A stretch of 64,000 bases of DNA from Sarcophilus harrisii (GCF_902635505.1 NC_045430.1:1382177-1446176); one strand, 5' to 3'; shown: positions 1 to 12,544, numbered from the stretch's first letter. The notes: generated by a model from the letters alone, not told the origin. Program-made: numbers and translations.

Positions 1-289
1 TGCTTCTGTTCCCCGAGCCTCGGTTTCCTCCTGTGGACAATGAGCACAAACAGGGCATTTGTGGGGATGGGCTTTGTCCAAGGAATGGCGCTCGCCTTGG
101 AGCAGCCACAAGGCGCCACGTGGTCCAGATGGGGGGAGTTCCGGTTGCCCCTCCCCGGCTCCCACAGACTCCCAGCTTATGGAAGCCTCCCCGGAAGGAC
201 GGCGCCTTGTTCTCCTCTCCTACAGAAGCGGTCAGGGGCTCCCAAGGCTTCCTGGGGCCGGAGATGGGCCCAACACTCCAGGTGCCTAA

Positions 290-444
290 TTTTTTTCCTT
301 TTTTTTGCTGAGGCAGTTGGGATTAAGTGGCCTGCCCAGGCTCTCCCAGCTGGAAAGTGTTAAGTGTCTGAGGTCAGATTTGAACTCGGTCCTCCTGACT
401 TCAGGGCCGGAGCTCGCTCTACCCACTTGCACCACCCAGCTGCC
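290..444 (-). mobile_element. Marsupial tRNA-headed SINE (WSINE1/MAR1 type)
   Basis: On the minus strand this reads as a tRNA-related head (GGCAGCTGGGTGGTGCAA...), a body with GAGTTCAAATCTGACCTCAGAC and the GTGGCC... segment, ending GCCTCAGCAAAAAAAA. The A-tail appears as the T run at 290-306. The word TGCCTAAT occurs at both ends (283-290 and 441-448) and may be a short target duplication. This SINE family is abundant in marsupials and is the strongest clue to the organism group. Confidence 0.85.
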
Positions 445-2002
445 TAATGCTCCATGGCTCACAAGAGGGGGAAGGGGGAGGGGAGAACTCTGCTTTAAAA
501 TCCGGGTCATTTAGTTGCAAGGGCAACAAAAGCTTGGGGTGGGCCGGCCACGTGGCACTCCCTGGTCTCTACCCATCTCCGGCCATCCGCCACTTACAAG
601 GTCCCACGGTCTCTCTTCTGGGAGATCTGAGCATCCTGACTGGAAGGCGCCGGGGCTCTCAGCTTGAGGAGAGCCTGGGAATCCTGAGGGGGGGCCGGCC
701 TTCTCCTGGTCAGAGACCCCCCACAAGGCCCACCTTTGCTGGCGCTCTCCTGTGAGGGCAGCCCCCTGTTTCCAGACCCCCGTCACTGAGCTGGGGGGCC
801 TGTGGAAGGCCCCGCCAGCTTCTCCCTCTCCTGGGCCTTGGTTTGCTTCTGCAGCTTGTCAGGGGCTGCTCTCCCTTCTGCCCCCGGGGCTGAGCTTCTC
901 CTGCCACACAGAGGGCTGGCCCCGGGCTGGCTTGGTTTGCCGCTCTGATCAGCTGGGACTCTACCCGAGGTTCTCGGTTCTTCGGAGCTCTGGGGCTCTG
1001 GCAAGTGTTTTCATGGCCACCTTTTTGAGATGGGGCCTCTGATGGCCAAGAAGAGGGGGCTGCCCCAGGGGTTTCTGCTTCCTAGCTCCCAGCAGCCACT
1101 TTTTTTCCCGTGAGCCTGGGCAGCAGACCGAGCAGAGTAAGCCAGACGGGAGAGTGCTCCTTGTCCTTGCCAGTAATTGTCTTTAGACTGGGTGGAAAAG
1201 CATCGGGAACCATCTTTTACCCACATGTCCTTGCCTGGAAAGGATGGAACCTGGCGTTTGCTCCCTTCTTCCCTCTGTCCGAACCCCATGTAAAACAGAA
1301 CAAAACTCAGGATTTCCAGTATATGGCCTGATGTGCACAGGGGGGCGGAGTGAGGGCTCAGGCCCTGGAGAATGTCGGGGCATTTCCTCAGGGAAAAAAG
1401 GGCAGGGCAAGAAAAGAGGGCGAGGGACGAGCTCAGGTGATCCAGGTCAGGTGATGGTCTCCAACCTCAGAGGGATGTATTGAGTAGCAAGGGATGAGCT
1501 GGCTCCAGACTCCCCATTGGGGTCCAGGGACAGTGGAGCTCTGCTGAGGAGAGTCCCCAGGGCAGAATTGGGCCTGGAGGGACTGGAGAATCCCCATAGG
1601 GAGGCTTGTTACACAGATGCGTACACTACAAGACACATGGAGCCGGGTTGGAGCCGGGCTCAGGGCCTCAGGTCCCTTGGGAGTCCTCGGCAAGCCCGCC
1701 CGGGAAGGAGGCGGCGCCATCTTGATTTCTCATAGTTGCCGGTTGGGGGGAGTCAGAGAGATGGAGGGACTGGCCACGGTCACTGGGTGGCTTTGGCAGA
1801 CCTGGCTCTCCTCCCCTTCTGGCTAGCTCATAGCTTCCACTGACGTGGCCTTGGCCACCAGCACTCCCTGGTACCCCATTGTTTGGGTGAGGAAATGATA
1901 AGATGGGCTATGATGGGTTTTTTTTTCTTGCTGAAGAGAATACTCTGTTAATTATCATATCAGCAGTGTTGTTCTTCCAAACTGAAGGTTAATGTTATAA
2001 CA
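445..2002. other. Non-coding, no feature recognised
   Basis: GC-rich sequence with overlapping short frames on both strands and no domain, exon signal or clear repeat. Confidence 0.5.
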
Positions 2003-2321
2003 TGTCAGGGCTCGGAAGGGCCTGAGAACAGGGGACATCAGAGCTGGGAGGGAGCTTAGAACAGGGGATGTAAGAGCTGGGACCGGGCTTAGAACAGGGG
2101 ATGTTGGAGCTGGGAGGGAGCTTAGAACAGGGGGTGTCAGCTGGGAGGGGGCTTAGAACAGGGGATGTCAGAGCTGGGAGGGGGCTTAGAATAGGGGATG
2201 TAAGAGCTGGGAGGGGGCTTAGAACAGGGGATGTAAGAACTGGGACCGGGCTTAGAACAGGGGATGGTGGAGCTGGGAGGGAGCTTAGAACAGGGGAGGC
2301 AGGGCTGGGAAGGTCTTCAGA
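2003..2321 (+). repeat. 33-bp minisatellite, about 9 copies
   Basis: Tandem units built on GAGCTGGGAGGGAGCTTAG plus AACAGGGGATGTNA. The period is 33 bases, with one unit shortened and some units GGACCGGGC instead of GGAGGGAGC. Because 33 is a multiple of three, open frames on both strands show 11-residue repeats that should not be mistaken for protein. The same unit recurs at many other places in the window. Confidence 0.9.
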
Positions 2322-5300
2322 CACAGAATGGTGGAGCCGGGGGCCAGCCCCCCCCCACATCCCATCGTCACCCACGGAGAGGCTGAGTCTCCCCATGAGG
2401 CAATGGCTCCCTAAAGCCTCCCGGGCACCCCCGGCCTCTCTGTGACTGGCCCAGTTAGTCCTGACAGATGCTGCTAATCGGCTCAGGGGCCGAATCTGAG
2501 AAGGAGGCCTTTGGGAGCTGAATGTTGGAGTGAGGCCCAAGGGGTGAGAAGAGCTTTGGTTTCTAAGGTGATTAATGTTCGTGCTGACACAAGGCCCAGC
2601 TCCTTGATCTTGGGGATTACGCCTCCCAAGTGAGGCAGCGTGGGCGAGAGCAGGCCCCCATGGTCGGCTTCGCCGGGGCTCCACGCTTAGCCCCCTGGGG
2701 AGAACCGGTGGGTGAGTGCCTCCCGTCCTGGCTCCCTGAGGGGTCCTCAGGGACAGCCAGGTGGAACAGAAGGCACCCCGAGCCCACTGAGGTCTCAGTT
2801 TCCCCATCTGTAAGAAGGTGGCGCAGGACGGTCTCCGGGTCCCTCTGACCCTTGGCGTCCCAGTGGGGGCCGCTGCACTGATATTAGGGCCTCTGGCCCT
2901 GGTTTCCTCTGCTTTAAAGTGGAGGTAATAAGCCTTGCATGAATAATTAATAATAATCATAAGCCAGCGCCGTAGCCTCTGCAAAGTGCTTTCCATCAGT
3001 TCTCTGACTGGAACCTCGCAACAGCCCTCCCGGGCACTGACATCTCGCCGCTAATGGGGAGCCGGCCAGAATCAGGGTGCGCTCCCCAGGGGAAGGGGGC
3101 AGGGGCAATGGCCGCGTCCGGCCCCTAACGCTCGCCTGGGAGGAGAGCCTGGGCTGTTTTCCTTAAAGGAGCCGGCAGGAGCCGGGGGCTTGGCGCTGAA
3201 AGTGGGGGCTGGGGAAGTGCTCTCTGAGCACATTTCCAGAGACGTCCACCCCAAGAGGTTTGTGGCCCAAGAAGCCGCATCTTTGGGAGGGGGAGTGCAG
3301 GATGAGCTTTGGGGTCCCCAGGCGCCGGCAGGCAATTCGGGCAGTGTCCAACTCTGGGCTGACCCCTCCGAGCTGACAGCGGCCTTGGGGAACCCCTCCT
3401 CCCGGAATCGGCTCATTCCTGCCAGGGTAATGGAGGGTTGGGAGTCCTCCCTGGTCCAATCGGGGCTCCTCCCCTTACTTTCAGGGGTCAGAAGGCCTTT
3501 AAAAAGAGGCAGGATGGCTGAGAAGGAAATGTTGTCCCCAGAAATGGGCTCGGGTCCCTCCCGCGTCCCCTGCTCTGCTGTCTTCCTCTCCCACTTCCTC
3601 AGGGGGACTTGGCCACTCATCCTCTTGCTTCCCGTGGGTAGAAAGCTCCGTGTGGGCCAGACCAGACTGTTCTCCAGGGGGCCCTGTAGAGACTCTGGGG
3701 ATGCCCAGGATGACGGCCGGTGGGCGTTACATCGGGGGTGAGCCGCAGGGCTGAGAAGCGGTGCCCTTGTGCCACATGGACCTTCGAGGGAGTTCGGCTG
3801 GCCCAGACGGCCATGCTCACTCAGCACAGGGACCCTCGCCGCTCCTGTTTTCTGAGCCAGAGCCCGGCCGAGAAATCGGGCCTCCCCCCCGTTCCGGGCC
3901 TGAGCCCTGCGGCTGGTATTGCCGGGGGTCCCACTGGGCCCATGGGGCTGGGCCGTGCTACTGCGGCAGCGCCGCCCCTGAGGGTCCCCGGCAGCCGGCC
4001 CCGTGCCTCCCTTATCGGAAGGCTGGCTGGCAATTGGACCTGAGAGAGGGAGCACATCTGGTCTGGTGTTTCTCCGCATCTGGCTGGCTGGAGCGCGGGC
4101 CACCCCTTCTCTGCAATCTGTTTTCCATCCCTCTGGGGCCTCGGGCAGCAAAACAAAACAACAAAACGGAGGCGGGACCAGATTCCTCTCCCCAATTTTT
4201 TTTGCCCAGAATCGAGGCCGTGGCCGGCCTTGGAGCAGAACTTCCCAAACTCTCCCCACTTGCGACCCCTTTGGGCCTGAGAAAATCCTAAGGGAACCGA
4301 GGATAGAGAGATATAAGACAGGAAACGGGTCACACGTTTACTGACAACCCTCATTCCACAGCCCTCCATTCAGCCCAAGATGGGGCCGAGAGCCACAGTT
4401 TAGGAAACTTACAGGAAGATGGAGCCTCGGGTGACGGGACTTTCAGTGGGACCTGCCGGGGGGATGGGTGAGAGGGCCGGCGTCTGAGCCTGTGGCCCAC
4501 AATGACTATGTGAAGGTCGGGGGCGGTGAGGGGGTCCCCACGTACGTGACCTGGGCATCCGTCCTACCGGGGGGGGGGCCTTGTTCCACAACCAAGGGAG
4601 CCTCTGAAGCTTTTTTGAATAAGAAGTGATGGGTCGAGGTCTTGGATGTAACTGGGCTAGGGCATACAGGACCCTGTCCCAGGGCACCAGAATTCAGAGG
4701 GTGCAAGGAGAAGGTAAGTGTCCTGCCTCAGTGTCGCTGAAACCGCTGTGATTGTAACTTATTCCCCTTTGGGCTCAAGTGATTTCTCTTATTTTTTGTT
4801 ACTTTCATTTTAAGAAGTTGATTTAAGGGAGCAACCTATGCTGCTCACATCAGGGCTGTTCTTGCTGCTTGCCCTGGTAACCCAGAATTGCTAGTTAGGG
4901 CTCAGAGAGTCAAGAATGACTGTTTCTGCTCCTCTGAGTCCATGCTATGAGGTCAGAGAAATCCTGGAGAATCTGGGGATCCAAGAGGCCGAAGGGGCTT
5001 CCAAAGCAATGGGTGCCATTTCCGGCCGACTGTGCAGGGGTCCCCTCGACTGCAGGGAACCCTCAAACCTCTGCTTGGGGACCCTCAAGGCCGGGGGCTG
5101 GCTGCCATGGCCGCCATGGGAAAGCTCGGACACTGGGAAGTCTTTCCGTGGCTCCTCCCCATTGAGGTCCCCCCGAGTGAATGCTGGAGGCGTCTGAGGA
5201 AGAGATCCGGAGCAGGGGAGTCCCCGGGTCACAGCCTGATGCCCGGCCCTCGCCCATCTGAATGAAATTTAAAAGGGGCTGATGGCCTCCTCTTGGCTGA

Positions 5301-5637
5301 GAGGGCAGAGCCCCAGAGAGCTCGCTGGAGGACTGGAGCCCTTTTTCTGGGCCGTTTCCAGGCTTTATTCTTTCCTGGAAATGGGGTTTGGCGGAGGGGG
5401 GGCCAGGCTTGCTCGCGGAATCAGCAGTTCCATTTCTTTTCTCTTTTTTTGCTCACTCCCCCCAACAGTTTTGTTGCAGTTGTTGTATATAATGCTTTTC
5501 TCTGGTTCTGCCAGCTTCGCTCTCCATCCGTTAGGCCATCTCTTCCCATTCTCTTGTCTGTTGTTCACCAGTCCATTCATGCCCCAAAACTGACCCAGCC
5601 ATTCCTCAATGGAGGGCCAGTCACTTTGTTTCCAGGA
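2322..5637. other. Non-coding stretch with old MIR debris
   Basis: GC-rich. A MIR-like piece lies at about 2890-3060 (GTTTCCTCTGCTTTAAAGTG, GCAAAGTGCTTTCCATC). Long minus-strand frames at 3.1-4.3 kb lack domains and reflect GC content. Confidence 0.5.
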
Positions 5638-5640
5638 CTC

Positions 5641-5690
<50 letters not shown>

Positions 5691-5798
5691 GTCTCCCTCC
5701 CTCTCTCTCTCTGTCTCCCTCCCTCTCTTCCTTCTCTTTCTGTTTTTCTTTGCCTTTGTCTCTGTGTGACTCTCTCTGCCTCTTTCTCTTTCTCCTTA

Positions 5799-5866
<68 letters not shown>

Positions 5867-5953
5867 CCTCCCCTCTCTCTCTGTCCCCCCTCTTCCCCTT
5901 CTCTTTCTGTTTTCCTTTGTCTCTGTGTGACCTCTCCTCTTTCTTTCTCCTTA

Positions 5954-5993
<40 letters not shown>

Positions 5994-6135
5994 CCTCCCT
6001 CTCCCTCTCTGTCTCTCTCTCTGTCTCCCTCCCTCTCTCTCTCTCTCTGTGTCTCCCTCCCTCTCTTCCTTCTCTTTCTGTTTCTCTTTGCCTTTGTCTC
6101 TGTGTGACTCTCTCTCTCCCCTTCTTTTCTCCTTA

Positions 6136-6178
<43 letters not shown>

Positions 6179-6375
6179 GTCTCTCTTCTCTTTGTCTCCC
6201 CTCCCTCTCTCTCTGTCTCTCTTGTCTCCCCTCCCTCTCTCTTTTCTCTCTCTGTTCTCCCTCCCTCTCTTCCTTCTTTTCTCTTTTGCCTTTTCCTGTT
6301 GCTCTCTCTCTCTCTCCTTCTTTCCTATTTTCTCTGTCTGTCTTCTGTCTTCCTTCCCTTCTCTCTCTCCCCTGG
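5638..6375 (+). repeat. Compound (CT)n microsatellite array
   Basis: About 740 bases of CT repeats interrupted by short blocks (TTCCTTCTCTTTCTGTTT, CTCTGTGTGAC) that themselves recur three or four times. The array is therefore a higher-order tandem repeat of roughly 150-200 bases. Long Ser/Leu frames and Arg/Glu frames here are composition artefacts. It runs straight into low-quality-looking sequence. Confidence 0.9.
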
Positions 6376-7040
6376 ACTCAACCAAAGGGAAATTTCATGA
6401 ACATAAATTGCCCCCTTCCTTTCATAATTTGTTTTATTAAACCACCCTCAATCCAAACTCCAAACCGTGGGTTTTTTCCAAATTTCCCGGTTTTTATCTA
6501 GTAAATTCACCTTTTCCATAACTCTCAGTTTGGAAAAACCATTACCGGATTTTAAAATTCCAAAAACCAACGCAAAGGAAAAACTTTAAAACATGCGGGT
6601 GATCTGGAACGAAAAGTCAAAACCTCAAAAAGGCCCAAATTGACCAACCTGTCCAATTCCTTGGCACCCTAGCCTCAAAACCCAGGGGAGGACTCTGGGC
6701 CCTGGTTCTAAGCCCAATTTAGCTCCCCTTCCCTACCCCGACCCCCCAACCCCTCTTCCCCCTCTTTGGGACAATCACTTCCTAATTACTTTTAAAATCC
6801 TGGTTCAGGCCACCTCCCTGGGGCTTTGGGGCTTCTGTACAAGTCCTTTATTGAGGCTGCCAGAAAACTTCCCTTTTTCCCCCCCCACCTTCAAAAATAC
6901 CGGTCTCAGAACCTTGGGTCCTTTATGTGGGTGAGGTTCACAAAATCCCCCCTCCCTTAAGCCCCTAAAGAAAACCTGGTAGCCCCCCCTCTCCCATCTT
7001 CCCCCACACCCGGGGACCGGGACTGTGGGACTTCCCCCCA
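6376..7040. other. Degraded A/C-biased stretch after the (CT)n array
   Basis: The sequence has stretched homopolymers and reads like poor consensus (for example CCAAAAACCAACGCAAAGG). It improves toward 7040. No gene, repeat or frame is identifiable. Confidence 0.55.
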
Positions 7041-8020
7041 GGACGGAATTTGGAGAACCACCTCCCCCTCCTCTCCCGGCCCTGCCGGTCTCCCCTTTTC
7101 CACCCAATTCGCCAAAAACCTCGATGGGCGTGGGGAAAAGCTCGCCAAATGATTTTTTCAAACAGGCGGCCTGGGTGGGGCAGGCCCCCCTGGAGGGAAT
7201 CGGAGGGAGGGATGTGATCCTCCCTCAGCTGTGATCCTTCCTCAGTGCTCACTGTGGGGCTGGGGCAAGTCCCTTCCCCCACCGGGCCCGGCCCGGTGAT
7301 CCCAAAGGGCCTCGGCTTCCAAGGCCAGACGAGCTGTCCCAGCCAGGTCCGGTCTCATTTTCAGAGAAGGAAACTGAGTCCCAGAGGGGTGAAGGGGCGA
7401 GCCCAAGCCCTGCAGCTGGGCCTCTGTCAGCCCCCCTGCCCGGGGTGGAGGTGGGGAGGGAGAGGCCGCCGGCCCCACACGGTGTGGGGATGTTCCCACA
7501 GGAGAAAGGCCGGGCCGAGCGGCCCGTCTGGCCCATGGAGGCCCGGATACGGTTTCCTCCTCAACTCCTGGGAGCCTCAGGGCTGCCCCCCCCCCCATGC
7601 TGTCTGGCAGCCCCCATCAAGCTGTGCTCATGTTGTCCAGCTCAGCTCTGTTTTCTATTTCCGATGATGTTCTAGAGTAATTGAATTATGTATCTGTTCA
7701 CCCTGGCGACGTGGAGGTGAGGGGCGAGGCGGGGAGAGCCAGGTCCGATACTGGGTTTGGTAATGAGGCGGGAAGGGAGCATTATGGGAGTGGGGACAGC
7801 AGCCGGCTGATTCTGCGCCTGGGGCCGGGGTTTCTGGCTGGGCCGGGGCCAGGGGTTCTGACTGGGCCGGGGACAGGCTCACCTAGTTATGAGGAAGGGG
7901 AGCTGGGAGGATGTGGGCAGGGCCCCATTAGGGGCTTGTCTCTTTTCTTGAAATCTTTTTTTTTTGACTGAATGTGAGTGAACTGAAACATCTTCAAGCC
8001 TAGCAGCCACATAGAGTCAC
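7041..8020. other. Non-coding, MIR-like debris
   Basis: Weak MIR-like words near 7340-7420 (TCAGAGAAGGAAACTGAGTC). Nothing else recognised. Confidence 0.45.
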
Positions 8021-8173
8021 AGGATGTCAGAACTGGGAGGGAGCTTAGAACAAGGGATGTCAGGGCTGGGCCTGAAAACAGGGGCTTTTGGAACGGGGGG
8101 CCTGAGAACAGGGGGTGGCAGAGCTGGGGGGCCTGAGAACAGGGGGTGTCGGAACGGGGGACCTGAGAACATC
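8021..8173 (+). repeat. Minisatellite, same family, about 5 irregular copies
   Basis: Units such as GAACTGGGAGGGAGCTTAG and CCTGAGAACAGGGGGTG, with variable length (about 28-33 bases). Confidence 0.8.
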
Positions 8174-8929
8174 AAATCTGCTTCTTTGGGGTGCTCACAT
8201 ATCTGGCTGTGTGCTCTCCCCACTTCTGATTTGCTTCCTCTCCGTTACCCCCTCCCCCTTGGTTTATAATTCGGGGGGCACTAGGCCCTTCAGGGAAGTG
8301 GAAATACTCCCCACTCACAGGAGGGCCGGAGGGAGTGAATCGGGCTCTTGCCCCCTTCCTGGGGCTTGGAGCCACCATCTCACCTCTTCACCACAGGTGG
8401 GCTGATCTCAGGGCCCCCCACCCCATTGTGAAGGCAGATTGGCTTGGCCCGGCGGTGGGAGCTGAGGTGGAAGGTGCCTGGGAGGGGGCAGCGGGGCACT
8501 GATGGGCCGGAAGAGCCCAAACTCCCCCTGAGTGGGCACAAAAGGGGCCTCGGCTTTGGTTTTTGGCTCCTCTGCCACAGAGAAAAGACTTGTCTAAGGC
8601 CACGGAGGCAAGTTGGGTCCCCACAGAATCTCAGCCTTCTGCATCAGGGGTGAGAGAGAGGCCGAGCAATGATTCTGTGCCTGCTGTGTGTTCTGGAAAG
8701 GCAGACTAGGGCTTCAACGCCGTCCCCGTCCTGCAGGTACTTACAGGTGGCAAGTTCTGCGTTCAAACCCTGCTCCCCAACATCACCTCCGAGGGTCTGA
8801 TGGGTCTCCTCATCTCACGGGACTCCTCTGTGGGAGGAGGGAGTCGGACTTAAAGGTCCCTGACCCCTCTTTCCGGGCAGCGAGTGGCACGGGGGCTGGA
8901 GCCCGGCCCTGGGGTCAGGAGCTCCCGGG

Positions 8930-9062
8930 CTCTAATGCTGGGTGACCAGGCTGCTCACTTACTACTGCCTGTCTCAGTTCCCTCCTCTGTAAAATGAGTT
9001 GGAGAAGGAAACGGCCAACCCCGGTGCTGTCTCTGCCTAGAAGGTCCCAGATGGAGTCATGG
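8930..9062 (+). mobile_element. Degraded MAR/MON-type SINE
   Basis: Contains CTAATGCTGGGTGACCAG, CTGTCTCAGTTCCCTCCTC, AAAATGAGTTGGAGAAGG and CCAGATGGAGTCAT in the order of the marsupial SINE body and tail. Confidence 0.55.
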
Positions 9063-9960
9063 GGGGTGGTGGGATACAACCAACCAACAGGAATCCCTCT
9101 TCCGGCTCTGTAGCCACTAGCCCAGGAGGTCCGAGGGTGCAGCCCTTCTGCCAAGGGCATGCTGGGAGTCCCTCGCTCCTCTGGGCCCTGAGAGGCAGGA
9201 CCAAGGCCCCTGCCCCTGGAGGAACCCCCGGTCGGGCCAAGACAGGGCATCGCGGAGGGTCAGAGGGGACACCCAGGGGCGAAGCCCAGACGCGCCTCTG
9301 TGGCCTTGGCCCTGTGTGCCCCGTGGCCATTTCTGGAAAGGTCTGTGGGGCTCCAGGAGCCAGAGAATGGCTGTGGCTGAGCCAGGGTGGGGAATCGCTG
9401 GATCTGCATCCCGTGGCTGCGTGCATCTCATTCCAGCCCCAAATCTTCCCCGTCCCTTCTCCCTCTCCCAACAAAATCCTTTACAAACGGGTGAAATCGT
9501 GCAGAGGAAATGAGAGGCACAGAGAGGCAGAGGAACAGAGACTGACAGAGACAGACTCGAGCTCCTGAGGGGGGGCTCGAATGCAGGGCTCCGAGTGCTG
9601 AGCCAGGGGAAGCTTCCCCAACACCTCAGAGACCCTGAGACTGCAAAGTCTTAAATCAGATGCTCCAGGGCCTCGGGACTCTGGTCCCCCAGAGCGGCCA
9701 TGGGGGGTTTCATTCCTCTGTCGCTGAGGGTGGGGCCCTTCTTTTATTTTTTGTTTTGCTTTTTAAAGGGGAAAAATGTGTTTTATCATTCCCCAAAAAG
9801 GCTTCCGGCCGTCGGGCGGCAGGTTCGTGGGTGAGCTATGAGCCTTGCCAGAACCAGGCTGGGATTATCACGGCCACAAGACCTGCCACTTATGCGGCCT
9901 CTGGGGTTTGCCCTTGTCTCTGCAGGGGAAAGGACCGAGAAAGGAAGACTGTGCCAGAAG

Positions 9961-10020
9961 GAGGCGGCGGCGGGAGGATGGAGGCGGCGGCGGGAGGATG
10001 GAGGCGGCGGCGGGAGGACG
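9961..10020 (+). repeat. 20-bp CGG-rich tandem repeat, 3 copies
   Basis: GAGGCGGCGGCGGGAGGATG occurs three times in perfect register apart from one last-base-region change (GACG). Confidence 0.95.
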
Positions 10021-10732
10021 GAAGCTGCAGGGGCCAGGTAGGCTGCGTGTGCGGTGAGCAGATTTCTATGTGAATGCGAGCTGTGTTTGTCACATACCTT
10101 GCAGGGGCTCTGTCTATAATACACGGTACATGCGTGATATTGGGAGTGGGATGGATCAGCCCGGGGGTCTGCAAGCTAGTTCCCTCCTTGGGTCTGAAAC
10201 ATTCTCATCTTACCGGTTCTAACCTCTCTCCCAGCCCTGACATCCCATGTTCCCAGGGCCCTCCAGCTCTGTCCTAAGGAAATGCTCCTCCCCTCAGCTT
10301 ACTCTCTCTGAGTCTCAGTTTCTTCCTCCACAAAATGAGGAGACGCCCCCAGGGATCCCTGAGTCTCAGGATTGCCCAGAGGAGTAAATGAGGCTCTGCA
10401 GGCCCCAGAAGCTCCCGCTGCCCCTGTCACTGGCCCAGGTTCTCACCTTCCCTTCGGGTGGCTGGAGTTCAGTGGCTCCCCTTCACAGGAGGGGAAATAA
10501 GGCAGCTGGGATCCACTATAATACTTGTCATCTGGGTAACAGCATTATCGGGTGCTGCCTCAGGCTCTCCATTCTGAGCTGGGCCCCTGTAAGCAGCAAG
10601 ACACCCTTCTTACAGACGGGTAAACTGAGACTCAGAAGGTTTGTGCAGCACTTGGGAAAACATCCAAACAGAGATGGAGACTCTAAAAGGGAGCAAGACA
10701 TTGCCTGAGCTCCCATCAGATTGAGAGTGTTA

Positions 10733-10980
10733 GCCTTAGAACAGGGGAGGTCAGAGCTGGGAGGGAGCCTAGAACAGGGGGTGTCAGGGCTGGGAGGGAG
10801 CTTAGAACAGGGGAGGTCAGAGCCGGGAGGGGGCTTAGAACAGGGGATGTCAGGGCCGGGAGGAGGCTTAGAACAGGGGATGTCAGAGCTGGGAGGGGGC
10901 TTAGAACAGGGGGTGCCAGGGCTGGGAGGGAGCTTAGAACAGGGGCTGTCAGAACTGGGAGGGGGTTAGAACAGGGATGT
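10733..10980 (+). repeat. 33-bp minisatellite, about 7.5 copies
   Basis: Well-ordered tandem units of CTTAGAACAGGGG + ATGTCAG + AGCTGGGAGGGGG. Open frames on both strands again reflect the 11-codon periodicity. Confidence 0.9.
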
Positions 10981-12333
10981 CCTTTGAGCTCAGTTTCCCA
11001 GGGAGAGCAAGGCCTTCCATTCTGGGGGTGCCGACACCTTGGAGGAGGTGGCTGTTCTGACAGCTCCCCCAGCAAACGGCCTTTTCTGCACGTCCCTCCC
11101 AGAATGCTGCGCTCGCTGCAGCTGAGTGTTTGTAGGTCACCTGAAGGCTGTCAAGGCCCAAGCAGCTGAAAAAATATTTGGTCGAAATCCGTGTCTCTTC
11201 ACCCCCCATCTCAGCAGGTGGCTGTAGCCGGGATGCCCAGGCAAGGGCAAAGGCTTAGAAATGCGAGCTTGGGCCGGGGCCACGATTAGAAGACCCTCTG
11301 TCCCGGGGTTTAGACCGTGGCGGCCAATCGGGCAATCACAGGGGCCACGGGGCCCCCTTAGAACTCAGGCTGGGGGAGGGGCGCTAAAGAAGTAGTACCC
11401 ACTGGCAAGAAGGGCCCACGGGCCGGGTCGCCAGCGAGCGGGACCGGGGCCACGGCGTCCCATCCCCCCAGCCTCGGGCCTTTGGCGCCTGCTTATTGAA
11501 GACAGCGGGAAGGACCCAGCCGCCTGAAGGGCCAATGGCAGGGGAGGGGCTGGGCCCGGAGGAATACCAGGGTTGTGCCCCTCGGGCCGCCTTTCCCAAG
11601 ATTTCACAGGGGAAACTGAGTCCCAGGGACGGGAGGGGAGGAGCAGAGACGGAGTCTGAGGGCTTCTCAGAGGAGGCGGCACTGGAGCCGCTAAGTGGGG
11701 GAAGGCACATGCAGGGCTGGAGAACGTTCTAAGCAAAGGCAGGGAATCTGGAAGCCACAGAGCGTCCAGCTGCAGCCCAGAGCTAGATGTGGGGGGAACC
11801 TTTAAGACCAACTAGCCCGACCCTTTTATTTTACAGAGGAGTAAACTGAGGCAGGGGAAGTGATACAGGTCCTACAGGTGACAAGATCCCAGATTCAGGC
11901 TCAGATCAGTGACTGCCAAGCCAGCCAATAGGTTCTTAACATTGATGGATGATCTTAGGGCTCATGCTCGTCTCTGAGACAACTTGGGATGCTCCGGAGT
12001 GGGGGGGCCCGAGGCGACGGGGAATGGCCTTCGGGCCCTAGCTCGCGGCTGCCTGCCAGACAGATGGGCTGAAGGGAGCGGGGGACCAGGAAGGTCTGCA
12101 CGGGCTTTCAAAAAAAAAAAAAAGATGTCCACGGGCGAGAACCCCACAGCCCGGGAGCAAGGCCTGCAAACTCCCACTGAGTGGGTCAGTAGGCATTTAT
12201 TAATCCCCTGCTGTGTGTCAGACACCGGGCCCTGGTCACAACAGTCTCACATCCCATTGGGCCCCCTTGTGGCCTGCCAGCCCAGGGCCGGGGCGGTCTC
12301 TCGAGGGTCAGAGAGGCTGCCCGGTCAACCCCG

Positions 12334-12376
12334 GTTTTTTTTTTTCTTGGTTTTTTTTTTTTGTTTTTCTTTTCTT

Positions 12377-12408
<32 letters not shown>

Positions 12409-12513
12409 TTTTTTCTTTTTTTTTCTTTTCTTTTTTCTTTTCTTTCTTTTTTTTTCTTTTTTTTTTCTTTTTTCTTTTCTTTTTTTTTTTTTTTTTTTTT
12501 TTTTTCTTTTCTT

Positions 12514-12544
<31 letters not shown>

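Larger units (their letters stand above)
8174..12333. other. Non-coding, scattered repeats
   Basis: Apart from the SINE, the CGG-rich repeat and the minisatellite listed separately, only MIR-like words are seen, for example at 8355-8640, 10320-10630 and 11780-11920 (TTTACAGAGGAGTAAACTGA). No exon. Confidence 0.45.

Noticed and set aside
2003-2321. CRISPR-like array
   Set aside because: Units are contiguous and diverged with no unique spacers, and the genome is a mammal's.
1995-2996. 333-residue minus-strand open frame with PVLSPLPALTS repeats
   Set aside because: The repeat is the 33-bp minisatellite read in frame; the rest has no domain or exon signals.
3072-4259. 395-residue minus-strand open frame
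   Set aside because: GC-driven open frame of low-complexity Pro/Ser/Gly/Arg composition, overlapped by frames on the other strand and with no recognisable domain.
5609-6400. Ser/Leu-rich open frame, and Arg/Glu-rich frame opposite
   Set aside because: Translation of the (CT)n array.
10721-10969. GGLEQGMSELG-type repeat protein
   Set aside because: Minisatellite periodicity of 33 bases, not a protein repeat.
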